38,180 nucleotides of DNA, taken from NCBI GenBank assembly GCA_945787595.1, contig CALZJV010000004.1, forward strand, positions 1-38,180. The letters are read 5' to 3'. This stretch comes from an uncultured Desulfobacterales bacterium. GTDB lineage: Bacteria > Desulfobacterota > Desulfobacteria > Desulfobacterales > JAFDCJ01. Below, in pieces: positions 1 through 7,240 of the stretch (position 1 is the first letter of the stretch; each line of letters starts with the position of its first letter). The notes under the pieces are model-generated. The model worked only from the letters and a program-made list of their open reading frames with translations, had not been told where the DNA came from and made no database searches. A program made the position numbers and the translations under genes.

Positions 1-320
1 TACTACAGATATTTTTCTCATTGGTCTCTCCTTTATCCGGGATTAAATGGGAACGCACTTGTTTTTGTCCACCATCTCTAAGCCTCAGGTTCAAAAGTAA
101 ATTAGAAATTAATCATTATCGATTTGAAAACAACTCAAAAGTGAAACGGCGGGCCTGCTTGGATTCGAAAGTGGTGCGATTAAGCGATTTAATCCGCAAT
201 TGTCTTTCGGTATTGCGATTTGGAATTTTAGTGCCGTATCCGGTAAAATATATCGCTTTTATCTGAGTCAGTTAGCGTTGACTTTGGCGTTCCTCTGTAG
301 GTTGGATAAGGAGGGTTGAC

Positions 321-655
321 ATGCGTATTTGGGGTTGTTTATTGGTTTGTTTTTCAGGGCTGATTACGCTCGCCATGGCAGGCTTTGATTCAGAGCACGC
401 TGAAATGATTGAAAGAATGAAGATTCGTTTTATGAGCTGACGCCGGATCGCGAACCCAATCTGAAAGCGGCGAGAAAATTCATCGCGGAACAACCTTCTG
501 CCGGGGTACTCATAATTCTGGTGACCCATTTAGTTACGATCTCAGCCATCGCCAATGAGGCCGTCTCATCCGGTGAAGGCGTGCTCCTTAAACTTAGCGA
601 GGATGCGCCCTATGAGATTGTCGGTCGGTTGAATTTTGGCAACGAGTCGTTTTAA
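321..655 (+). pseudogene. Broken histidine-phosphatase-like gene
   Basis: A Shine-Dalgarno TAAGGAGG at 307-314 precedes an ATG at 321 that opens a signal-peptide-like stretch (MRIWGCLLVCFSGLITLAMA) and reads about 39 codons before TGA at 438. A second frame, entered near 428, continues without a stop to TAA at 653-655 and contains ILVTHLVTISAIA followed by SGEGVLLKL and a terminal IVGRLNFG. That pattern matches the C-terminal end of exported histidine-phosphatase (phosphoglycerate-mutase fold) proteins, where the late catalytic His lies in a VTH motif. The expected N-terminal RHG catalytic motif and roughly 100 residues between signal peptide and tail are absent, so the gene has lost its core by deletion plus frameshift. 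The family call rests on a short tail and is tentative; the broken state is clear. Confidence 0.5.
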
Positions 656-738
656 TTTTTGCCAAAAACACTAATAGTCAAACCTAGACTTGACCCTCAC
701 AATATACACTAGTAGTACTATGGCGGAGATATAGTAAA

Positions 739-951
739 TCACTGGGCGGAAAGGACCCCGGATTCTTTGAAAACCACTGGAAATCCCTCGAAAGTGGCCG
801 GGATCTTGGCGGCAAGTTCAGACGGCGGACATGAGACAAAAACCGTTATACATGCCTTGCCGTCCTTTTTGCCCTGACCCACCCCCTCGACACCATCGTA
901 TTGCATCCAGCGACTGGCTTCGTCGACGGCATTTAAAATCTCCGAATTCAT
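739..951 (-). CDS. Small protein resembling the protease N-terminal domain
   Basis: This 70-residue protein starts at an ATG preceded by AGGGAGG about nine bases upstream. Its central segment (GVEGVGQGKK, then ACITVFVS, a proline-rich turn with KIP, and a final ESGVLSA) aligns by eye with residues 29-89 of the trypsin-like protease at 1240-2220 (NVVGVALGHK, NCLTVFVE, LIP, ETGVIFA). It therefore looks like a free-standing copy of that protease's N-terminal domain without the catalytic part. There is no signal peptide or membrane segment. It lies on the same strand as the protease, about 290 bases downstream and beyond a terminator-like hairpin, so it is probably transcribed separately. A role as inhibitor, partner or decoy of the protease is speculation. 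Confidence 0.6.
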   Translation of the reverse strand: MNSEILNAVDEASRWMQYDGVEGVGQGKKDGKACITVFVSCPPSELAAKIPATFEGFPVVFKESGVLSAQ

Positions 952-1009
952 GGTTAAAACCTCCCTATTGGAAATAAATCTAATTTAACCCGAATTGAGT
1001 TCATACTGG

Positions 1010-1150
1010 TTTGTTAGTTGTTCGTTTGCGGTTGCGGGTTGTAAGATAGAGGATTGCATCACTCTGCCGGCCACTATAATTGAACAGGTTAAACAGCACA
1101 AGTCTTCATTTGCGGCCGCAGGAACCCAAAACTTGCAACCCGCACCCCCC
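1010..1150. repeat. Inverted-repeat intergenic element with TTGCGGGTTG arms
   Basis: The left arm near 1029-1045 contains GTTGCGGGTTGTAAG and the right arm near 1131-1145 contains ACTTGCAACCCGCAC, its approximate reverse complement. The core shows no convincing gene. Similar TTGCGGGTTG words recur near 8631 and 8803, suggesting a dispersed non-coding family. Confidence 0.4.
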
Positions 1151-1185
1151 ATTGAGCGTCCACGCTCGATCTATCCTAAAAATAG

Positions 1186-1220
1186 AAAAAAAGGGAGCCG
1201 ATAAAAAACTCCCCCTTTTT
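1186..1220 (-). terminator. Intrinsic terminator after the trypsin-like protease gene
   Basis: GGGAG and CTCCC form a stem with an AT-rich loop, flanked by runs of A and T on both sides. Read on the minus strand it is a GC stem followed by seven T residues, 20 bases beyond the protease stop codon. It may also work on the plus strand. Confidence 0.65.
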
Positions 1221-1239
1221 CCAAATTAAAAATTATTAT

Positions 1240-2220
1240 CTAGATAATCCTTATTCCAAGCAAAGCCGCGACAAAAAAGATATTGTTATGGATGGTTATC
1301 TGCGTTGAGCCGGCAAACAAAAGACCCACCGCATTTTCTTCCATATCGAGAAGCAGACTGCCGGAATCACCGCCCGCCGACATGTTTGAGGTGATGATTT
1401 GGCGGCACATGGTCGCAACTTTCCCACCGCCATAATTCACGTTGACCGTAGCATTGATGTTCGTCACCCGGCCGGTGGTATAGCTGGTGGTTCGCCCGGT
1501 TTTTTGGACGAGCATGCCAATTTCCGCGGAAGCCAACCCTTTTACATAGCCGATCCAATAAACCTCCCGGTCCAGATCATGAAATTGTCCTTCGGCGATG
1601 GCCGCATCCACAAAATTACACTGACCGTCGAAACGAATGGGAACGAATCGGGACAAGTGCGCAATCAAATCACTGGGCAACACACCGCCGTCGAAAGGTC
1701 CCGGTTGCAGGATGGGGTCTCCGATGTTGGCATTGTTGGAGTTGGCCAGGACATGGTTGTTGCTCAGTATATAATACCGGCGCGGTATACCCGGAAAGGG
1801 TACGCGGTCATACACAGCCGTCGCTATGGTTCCGGCGGTAATGGCAAAATGCCCCACGCTGACCCCGCCTTCCGCCGGACGCATCCGGCGTTTCAGGGTC
1901 AAAATACCCACCTCTTCTTCGGCTTGTTTCATCGGCTGCTTCATCAACTCGGTCCCGGCAAAAATCACGCCGGTTTCGACTACATCGGTTTTATATTTGT
2001 CAATTTCAGGCTCAATCATACTGTCTTTGGGTATCAGGTCTTTATCCATCTTGTGCTCGACGAACACCGTCAGACAATTGTCCCCAATGTCGCGGCCGGC
2101 TTTCATTTTATGCCCTAAGGCCACTCCCACCACATTTTGTTTTTGCAGAAGCTCATCCTGCCGCTTCTCCTGCACCTTGGACATCTTCATTAATTCACCT
2201 TTCAGTTGTTTTTCCATCAT
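1240..2220 (-). CDS. Trypsin-like serine protease with N-terminal accessory domain
   Basis: The 326-residue product has a trypsin-like (chymotrypsin-fold) catalytic domain at about 120-326. His156 lies in SNNHVLAN, Asp205 in NFVDAAIAE, and Ser286 in SAGGDSGSLLLD, giving a complete triad. Residues 1-90 form a separate domain (VVGVALGHK, LTVFVEHK, VVETGVIFAG) that recurs alone in the 70-residue protein at 739-951. No signal peptide or membrane anchor is visible, so a cytoplasmic protease is likely. The first ATG is preferred because GGAGGTG lies five bases upstream. It is transcribed away from the cluster of broken genes at 2588-4017, which includes a possible gasdermin remnant. Some bacterial gasdermins are activated by neighbouring proteases, but the opposite strand and 1.4 kb distance make a functional link unproven here. 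Confidence 0.85.
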   Translation of the reverse strand: MMEKQLKGELMKMSKVQEKRQDELLQKQNVVGVALGHKMKAGRDIGDNCLTVFVEHKMDKDLIPKDSMIEPEIDKYKTDVVETGVIFAGTELMKQPMKQAEEEVGILTLKRRMRPAEGGVSVGHFAITAGTIATAVYDRVPFPGIPRRYYILSNNHVLANSNNANIGDPILQPGPFDGGVLPSDLIAHLSRFVPIRFDGQCNFVDAAIAEGQFHDLDREVYWIGYVKGLASAEIGMLVQKTGRTTSYTTGRVTNINATVNVNYGGGKVATMCRQIITSNMSAGGDSGSLLLDMEENAVGLLFAGSTQITIHNNIFFVAALLGIRII

Positions 2221-2236
2221 GGTACACCTCCATTAA

Positions 2237-2587
2237 GTTTATTTTTACGCCCAAAACAGACGTGCTTTGATGCATGCTTCGTTCCCCTTTGGATCGAAGT
2301 CTGTCTGTTTCGCATTAGCTGGGAGAAGTGTAGATCAAATAGTGTGCCAGGGTAGGGATGCGCCAGTTAGAACTCTAGTTTTATTATTATAAATTTTTGA
2401 TTTTATTTCGAAAATTTTTGGAAGCAGGCACCATGGATATATTGTCAAAACAAAAAAGGGCTTTGCGATACGCCAAGTTGGTTTATACTTTTAAGAAGTA
2501 TTTGTAAACTTTGTATGCATATTGCTTCTGCACCCGGGCGGACTGTTTAAAAAAAGGATATCTTCAACGAAAATCCTGTGGCAGGAA
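2237..2587. other. AT-rich intergenic stretch
   Basis: Between the protease start and the broken membrane-protein gene there is no credible coding frame. It should carry the minus-strand promoter of the protease, but no clear -35/-10 pair was identified. The 2370-2500 part is notably AT-rich. Confidence 0.4.
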
Positions 2588-2890
2588 TGAGCAAAAGCCT
2601 GGGTGGACGATGGGATGGCCTGAATCGCCTTGGTGCCGGCCTTGGAGGCGTGCTTGCAATTTTGGGATTTTTGGCATAGAGGTTACGCCATGGCTGACGA
2701 TTGAGTGGGTTTTGGCTAGCAGGTGCCGTGCTTACAATTTGGAAATTCTTGGGCAGCCCTTGGTGATAGGAAGTCGCCTCCCAGCAGGTAGCGCGGGAGG
2801 GGCCACCTCGATAAATTTTCAGCGGATGAGGTGGCGTTCATGATCGAAGCGCTGATTCAAAAAAAGTTCGACAAAAAATCGGAACGATAA
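2588..2890 (+). pseudogene. Remnant of a small two-helix membrane protein
   Basis: An ATG at 2588 opens a frame reading MSKSLGGRWDGLNRLGAG and then a hydrophobic helix (GVLAILGFLA) that stops at TAG. A second hydrophobic helix (LSGFWLAGAVLTIWKFLG) is in another frame from 2701 and also ends in a stop. A third short frame running to 2890 ends FSADEVAFMIEALIQKKF followed by a charged tail. Three neighbouring fragments in different frames, each more protein-like than its alternatives, suggest a decayed gene or genes. No family was recognised. A spurious 110-codon reading frame also crosses this region but mixes these segments. Confidence 0.3.
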
Positions 2891-2893
2891 CCT

Positions 2894-3366
2894 ATGAATC
2901 CAATATATCATTTAACACGATTTGTGTGCATGCTGCTGATTGTCTTGCTTGGATGTTCAAGTTCAGCGGATATTGCTTCACCGGAAGGGATCGGAGAAAA
3001 GGAGCGGATTCGAGTAGTTGATGGGAATCAGGCTGCACGGATAATCAATACGTTGCCGCCGATGCCAATGTGATTGCCGAATACGGTAAGGAGAAGAAAG
3101 ATCTTTTATACATTTCCTATTATTCCGATCAAAAGCAGGCTAAAAAAGCGTTTGATTTAATGATAGAAAAAATGGCCGCTGCCAAAAAGGGGCCGGTTTT
3201 TCATTTAATGCAATTAACCACATACACCAAGCCCGTTTACTTTACCCTCGGTATGGGTGCCAGGCATTATATCTACCAATCCGGCAACTATCTTTTGTGG
3301 CTGCAGACCTATCAATCCTTTGATGATAAACTACCCCCCCGGCTTCTCAAACTCTACCCGGTGTAG
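2894..3366 (+). pseudogene. Frameshifted lipoprotein gene
   Basis: The ATG at 2894 begins a lipoprotein signal peptide with lipobox LLGC (MNPIYHLTRF, then MLLIVLLGCSSS). The frame runs to a TGA at 3071 after DGNQAARIINTLPP. From about 3040 another frame (+2) continues as ADANVIAEYGKEKKDLLYIS, then KKAFDLMIEKMAAAKKGP and YHIYQSGNYLLWLQTY-like sequence to TAG at 3364. The two halves read as one protein of about 155 residues: lipid-anchored, soluble and probably periplasmic. The frames differ by a shift around 3030-3060, so the gene is broken or there is a local sequencing error. The family is not recognised with certainty. Confidence 0.55.
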
Positions 3367-3519
3367 AAAAGTGACGAACGAAAATATGGATGCCGGTCTT
3401 TGAAGTTGCGACATCCCGTAGATGCAAAAACACAACCTGAACGAGCAAATGCTTCTTTTATCTTGACTTATTCGCTCTTTTTAATGGAATTCCGTCATTA
3501 AAGGCCGAATCGAAAAGAT

Positions 3520-3593
3520 AAAAGATAAGACATTGCTTTTCGAAGGAGAGATATAGTGGAATCAGCCTTGTATGTCAAAAAGATAAGACATTG
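3520..3593 (+). repeat. 16-bp direct repeat at the edge of the gasdermin-like remnant
   Basis: AAAAGATAAGACATTG occurs at 3520-3535 and again at 3578-3593, offset by 58 bases. The second copy ends exactly where the gasdermin-like reading frame begins. This suggests that the deletion removing the 5' half of the gene was associated with short repeats. It is not a CRISPR array (only two copies) and no transposase is nearby. Confidence 0.6.
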
Positions 3594-4017
3594 TGTTGAT
3601 GACCGCCTATATCAGTCGCGGCGCGCCAGTGGATGCGCTGTTCACGACGGCTGAGCTGCTGGAAGACGACCGCTTGTTTATCTTCACCTCCGTGCTCAAG
3701 GCCCACAAGGTGGTCGTGGAGGCCGAAAAGAGCGACGGCGGCTGTCTGGCGGTCGAAGTACCCGTTATCCAACAAATGGTCAGTAGCAACGTCGGGGTCA
3801 CGCTGGAAAACACTCCAACACCCGGGTGGGCTGCGAGGGCAAAATCCCGGTCGGCTTCGGTTTCAAGGAGGTTAACATCGACTATGACGACGGCGGTTTC
3901 CGGTTGAAGCCGGTGCCCCCCGGATCGGTCACCGCCGCTGCAGCTATTGGTGATGAATTCGACGGCGACTATGAGGTGATTGTTTTCGAGGGGGACTATG
4001 TGCGGATTGGTAGTTGA
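3593..4017 (+). pseudogene. Possible bacterial gasdermin (bGSDM) remnant, 5'-truncated and frameshifted
   Basis: Two frames together give about 140 residues. The first reads LMTAYISRGAPVDALF, then LLEDDRLFIFTSVLKAHKVV, VEAEKSDGG, AVEVPVIQQMVSSNVGVTLE. After a -1 type shift near 3810-3825 the second reads CEGKIPVGFGFKEVNIDYDD, GGFRLKPVPPG and ends DYVRIGS at TAG 4015-4017. The order of features (a strand with LFIFTSVLK, an xVEVPVI strand, then EGKxPxxFGFKxVxxxYDDG) is, from memory of the family, that of the second half of the bacterial gasdermin pore-forming domain. Bacterial gasdermins are about 250-280 residues, kept inactive by a short C-terminal peptide and activated by a protease. The first ~130-150 residues, including the lipidated N-terminal Cys, are missing: an in-frame TAA lies just upstream at 3584 in unrelated AT-rich sequence. 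Family assignment is by pattern, not by search. Confidence 0.5.
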
Positions 4018-4403
4018 TTTATTCGAAACCGTTCACAAGTCGTGGCTGGGGGCAGAAAAACAATAAGAAACCGCGAAATGTTCGTTAAAAATGCTAATTT
4101 TGTTGAATAACTGCCAATTTAGCCACAATTTTTGGGCTAAGCCTAACGAAAATGACGCTTTCACCGTAAATACGTATGCCAAATGCAGTCCAGGGATGAG
4201 AACGGAACCTTGAACCTTTTGAACCCGCGAGCTCCTGAATCCCAAACCGGCTAACCCGCAAAAGTTTGCTACAAAGTCACCAAGCACAAAGGGAAAACTT
4301 TGGTTAAAATTCACTTTGGTGTGTTTGTGTGGTGGCTAACCTCTTGCAGTCAGATTGTTGTCCATCTTATCAACCGACAACGGACTACGGACAGCTGACC
4401 TTT
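4018..4403. other. Non-coding spacer with repeat-like sequence
   Basis: No credible gene was found. It contains the degenerate tandem GAACCTTGAACCTTTTGAACCC near 4204, an inverted-repeat element at 4268-4340 (annotated separately), and a TTGTCC/ACAACGGACTACGGACAGCTG-like segment near 4368-4400 of a type common in intergenic repeats. Confidence 0.4.
4268..4340. repeat. Imperfect inverted repeat (CACAAAG/CTTTGTG type)
   Basis: The left arm GCTACAAAGTCACCAAGCAC and the right arm ending GTGTTTGTGTGGTGGCTAAC are imperfect reverse complements and can fold into a long hairpin. Such elements with ACCACAAAGACACNAAG-like words are common intergenic repeats in deltaproteobacterial genomes (from general knowledge). 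Confidence 0.45.
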
Positions 4404-5201
4404 TCACAAATACGTTCTGGCTCCCAGGTAACGGGATTTATAGTATTTGTTTGACATGGAAGAGATGCGGATTTTTCGGCCCCTGCTGGGTGCATGCAGG
4501 AATTTGTCATTCCCGATATAGATGCCTACGTGAGAAACCCTCCGACCGCCGGCGGTAGCAAAGAATACCAAATCGCCTTTTGACAATTGACCAGGGGAGA
4601 CCGTTCTACCGGTTTTCCATTGCCGCCGTGACGATCGCGGAAGTTCCAATCCATTTATTCGGTAAACTACCATGGTCAGGCCGCTGCAATCAAAACCAGT
4701 GCCTGACGACTGCCCTCCCCAGCGATAGCTGACTCCAATAAACTGGTTTGCTGTTCTCACTATTTCTTTTCTGAGATGTTCCTTGTCCTCGGGTTTATGG
4801 GCGGCGGCCGCGTAATCCTTCGGCCCGATAAGGTAATATTCATCGATAATTCCCAAAGCTTTAAGGTTCTCGGCTTTTAGTCGAGCAGTGCCGATCGTCC
4901 GGTAGTTGCCAATACGCACCTTATACAGGCCTGAGCGATTGCGAAAATGGTAGGCGTCTAATCCCCGGGTTTGAAGCTTTTCGGTAAGCCGCACGGCATT
5001 GTCTATACTTGCGAAGGCTCCGACTTGAATGGTGTGGCCCATAGGCGAAAGAGACTTTGGCATAGGCGTGTGAAACGTATCCTGCGAAACGCCCGCCTTA
5101 CTCCCGCAACCCAATGTAATCAGTAGAATCGCCAGGGCGACTGAAATCATAACCTGCCGCCACCGTGGCTTTTTAAATAGGCGCTGGTTTTGGATAACCA
5201 T
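4404..5201 (-). CDS. SPOR-NlpC/P60 lipoprotein, putative murein endopeptidase
   Basis: The 265-residue product has a lipoprotein signal peptide (hydrophobic 19-31, lipobox Cys32 in LITLGC), a SPOR peptidoglycan-binding domain at about 55-125 (HTIQVGAFASIDNA, then YKVRIGNYRT), and an NlpC/P60 catalytic domain at about 145-265. The catalytic Cys172 is in GTGFDCSGL, with His224 in RVSHVGIYIG and His236 in FLHAPSRG. This predicts a lipid-anchored cell-wall hydrolase cutting peptide cross-links, targeted to denuded glycan strands, often at the septum. The start is uncertain. Met1 lacks a good Shine-Dalgarno but supplies the basic n-region; Met18 has GGCAGG upstream. It is transcribed alone; a dispersed repeat lies on its 5' side. 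Confidence 0.87.
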   Translation of the reverse strand: MVIQNQRLFKKPRWRQVMISVALAILLITLGCGSKAGVSQDTFHTPMPKSLSPMGHTIQVGAFASIDNAVRLTEKLQTRGLDAYHFRNRSGLYKVRIGNYRTIGTARLKAENLKALGIIDEYYLIGPKDYAAAAHKPEDKEHLRKEIVRTANQFIGVSYRWGGQSSGTGFDCSGLTMVVYRINGLELPRSSRRQWKTGRTVSPGQLSKGDLVFFATAGGRRVSHVGIYIGNDKFLHAPSRGRKIRISSMSNKYYKSRYLGARTYL

Positions 5202-5235
5202 GGAGGAAGACTTAAAATTAACCCGAACGTACCGG

Positions 5236-5401
5236 AATTGAAAATTGAAGATTGCAGATTGAATATTTATGGATGTCGCTTCGCTCCGTCAATTTAATCT
5301 CTGCTAGTGTCTAATTCCCCGCAGCTTACGGTGATAATTTTTATAATTGATCCGCTTAGGCGGACCTTAAATATTCAATATTCATTCGAAAATATTCAAT
5401 T
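5236..5401. repeat. Dispersed repeat, copy 1
   Basis: Starts AATTGAAAATTGAAGATTG and ends in AAATATTCAATATTCATTCG plus AAAATATTCAAT, giving inverted A/T-rich arms. The core contains GGATGTCGCTTCGCTCCGTC, a GCAGCTTACGGTGA segment and a CCGCTTAGGCGG hairpin. The same core and arms occur at 37519-37699 and, truncated, at 15651-15755. No coding capacity is seen; it resembles a MITE-like or REP-like element. Confidence 0.75.
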
Positions 5402-5405
5402 GAAG

Positions 5406-6590
5406 TTAAGGCGATACCCCCAGCAACATTTTCACGATCACCGGGAAAGCGACAAATGTGCCGATTGAACTACCCAAATTGGTGAATACGACCACCAGAA
5501 GAATACGCGTCACCTTATTTTTCCAAAATCCACGAACCGAAAGGATGTCTTCGGGAAGACTTTCTATATCCTTTACTTTCGGTTTACGTGAAAATGCCTC
5601 AACAAGCCCTGAGACCCAGCCGGCTGCAATCATCGGGTTTAAGGAAGTTAAAGGTGCCGCCAGCATGGAGGCGATAATGGTGACCGGATGAGCCAGGGCG
5701 ATGATTGCCCCAAGCCCTGCTAAAATTGCATTGGCGGTTATCCACCAGATAATCATATCTTTGCCGGCCTGTTTACCCCCGTAAAAAAAACCGGCGATAA
5801 ACATTGCCATAATAGCGGCAGGGATGAGCCATTTTAAGAGTCCGGCGACTTTTTTTTTGGGCGGTAGCTGTTCGAGAGCCTGGATATCGATATCGTTTTT
5901 CCAGTTTTCCTTGATGCCCGGGATATGGCCGGCACCGACGACCGCCACAATTTTTGTGCCGGGAGCGGTTCGGATTTTAGCGGCCAGGTACTGGTCACGT
6001 TCATTGATCAGGATTTCTTTTAAGACCGGTAAAGATTTGCCCACCTCAGCCAGCAAGGTTTCGAGGACATCCTCCTGCTTCATTCTTTCAATATCTTCTT
6101 GCTTGATGTCGTCAACTTCCCCCAATGAAAGGATCAATTGAAACAAGAGCTTGATTTTATTCCACAGCCCCATTTCCCGCCAGGTGCGTGAGAGGGTCGT
6201 ACGGATGTCCCGGTCGGCCAGATGAATTGCGGCCCCGACTTCGTCCGCCGTTTCAATAGCGGCGATCATCTCCTCGCCTGGCTTGATATTCAGCTTTTTC
6301 GCGATCCGTTTCTGAAACGATGCCAGCAAGAGATTTGAAAGTAAAAGGAATGATTTTTTTTCTTTGATAATTTTGACAATATCCGTCTCCTGCCAACGCT
6401 CCTTCTGGCGGATCGACTGGTATCTGGACTGGCACAGTTCAACGCAGACCGTATCGGGGCTTTCCTCTTGAATCAGACTTGTAACTTGTTGTGCACTTTC
6501 TCTGGAAACATGGGCGGTGCCCACCAGAATAATTTGCTTATGGGCATGTTCGAGATGGTGCACCATTTTGGAATTGTCCGTCATTGGCAT
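5406..6590 (-). CDS. TraB/PrgY family membrane protein
   Basis: Counting from the ATG at 6590 the product is 394 residues. The N-terminal TraB domain begins QIILVGTAHVSRESA (GTAHVS at 24-29) and continues with DTVCVELCQSRY and ADRDIRTTLSRTW; a second conserved block reads VAVVGAGHIPGI. The C-terminal third has several membrane segments (LIPAAIMAMFIAGFF, ANAILAGLGAIIALA, ILLVVVFTNLGSSIGTF). TraB/PrgY of Enterococcus shuts down sex pheromone; the GxxH fold relates to Tiki-type proteases, but the role in Gram-negative anaerobes is unknown. The frame stays open up to 6701, but those 37 codons fall in an inverted-repeat element (6671-6785). The start at 6590, with AAGGGG about 13 bases upstream, or at 6584, is therefore preferred. 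Confidence 0.85.
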   Translation of the reverse strand: MPMTDNSKMVHHLEHAHKQIILVGTAHVSRESAQQVTSLIQEESPDTVCVELCQSRYQSIRQKERWQETDIVKIIKEKKSFLLLSNLLLASFQKRIAKKLNIKPGEEMIAAIETADEVGAAIHLADRDIRTTLSRTWREMGLWNKIKLLFQLILSLGEVDDIKQEDIERMKQEDVLETLLAEVGKSLPVLKEILINERDQYLAAKIRTAPGTKIVAVVGAGHIPGIKENWKNDIDIQALEQLPPKKKVAGLLKWLIPAAIMAMFIAGFFYGGKQAGKDMIIWWITANAILAGLGAIIALAHPVTIIASMLAAPLTSLNPMIAAGWVSGLVEAFSRKPKVKDIESLPEDILSVRGFWKNKVTRILLVVVFTNLGSSIGTFVAFPVIVKMLLGVSP

Positions 6591-6670
6591 AAGGTTAAGT
6601 TTCCCCTTTATTTTTTTAAACTTAAAATATATTACAGATAGACTGGTAAGGCAAGATGAAACTGGAGTGT

Positions 6671-6785
6671 TGTAGTTCGTTGTCAGTTGTAACAAAGCCA
6701 TTTATGAGATCGGCGATATCTGGTACTCATTGAAAAAAATGGGTGATTCGCAAACAACATCCGGCCATTGACAACTGACAAAGCC
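6671..6785. repeat. Inverted repeat with TTGTCAGTTGT arms
   Basis: TTGTCAGTTGT at 6680-6690 is matched by TTGACAACTGACAA at 6768-6781 as reverse complement, with about 77 bases between. It sits between the divergent TraB gene and the hypothetical gene at 6799 and probably represents an intergenic repeat element. Confidence 0.55.
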
Positions 6786-6798
6786 CGAGGTTTTTTTA

Positions 6799-7236
6799 AT
6801 GCTGATTTATGATGACATTTACTCCTGGGAAGGCTGGGGGGGAAGGTTGCGTTTGGCCAGTGGGAAATGCCGGATGCGTATCTTTGATCAAAAAAAGGGC
6901 AACATAAAGGGATTGGCACATCTAAAGCCGATAATCGTTATTGTCTCGGATGTTGCCGGAAGCCCGATGTCGGTAAGAAGCTGCAGTGGCCATATCGCTA
7001 CCAGTATTACCAGGGAATTCAACATCAATCCCCATCGGATGCTGTATATCGAGTATTATCCGCAGACCGTGTACGGTCAGCATCGACAGCATACGATTGA
7101 GGAAAAATATGACCTTGTTGAATTCAACTGGCATGGAGACAAAGCCATTGAACCCAAATGGCGGACGTTGAAACCGCCGATGCTGAATATGATCGTAGAG
7201 TTGGTGGCGGGAGCGATTTTGCAGAATAATAGTTGA
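6799..7236 (+). CDS. Conserved hypothetical protein
   Basis: The 145-residue product starts MLIYDDIYSWEGWGG and has no signal peptide or long hydrophobic segment, so it is likely cytoplasmic. Visible blocks are KPIIVIVSDV (a strand), SCSGHIATSITREFNI, RMLYIEYYPQTVYG and IEEKYDLVEFNWHGDKA. The many aromatic residues and clean codon pattern argue that it is real. I do not recognise a named family. Its ATG has no clear Shine-Dalgarno and directly follows a repeat element, so its promoter may lie in that element. It faces away from the TraB gene and converges on the DUF4124 gene, with a 4-base gap between stop codons. Confidence 0.7.
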   Translation: MLIYDDIYSWEGWGGRLRLASGKCRMRIFDQKKGNIKGLAHLKPIIVIVSDVAGSPMSVRSCSGHIATSITREFNINPHRMLYIEYYPQTVYGQHRQHTIEEKYDLVEFNWHGDKAIEPKWRTLKPPMLNMIVELVAGAILQNNS

Positions 7237-7240
7237 ATGG

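Noticed and set aside
21..266. 81-codon frame at the left end
   Set aside because: No ribosome site, unusual composition and no motif; probably chance.
1399..2118. Long open frame on the plus strand opposite the protease gene (about 239 codons)
   Set aside because: The minus-strand frame carries a complete catalytic triad and a good ribosome site; the plus frame has no ribosome site and no recognisable domain.
2511..2843. 110-codon open frame
   Set aside because: Its translation is Trp/Arg/Cys-rich and crosses better protein-like fragments in other frames; treated as part of a decayed gene.
3520..3593. Direct repeat considered as CRISPR or attachment site
   Set aside because: Only two copies, no spacer series, no cas gene or integrase nearby.
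4033..4314. 93-codon minus-strand frame
   Set aside because: It lies across intergenic repeat sequence and has no ribosome site or domain.
6913..6928. TTGGCAC-N5-AAGC resembling a sigma54 -24/-12 promoter
   Set aside because: The -12 element is poor (AAGC instead of TTGC) and the site lies inside the hypothetical gene at 6799-7236, with no gene start downstream to serve.
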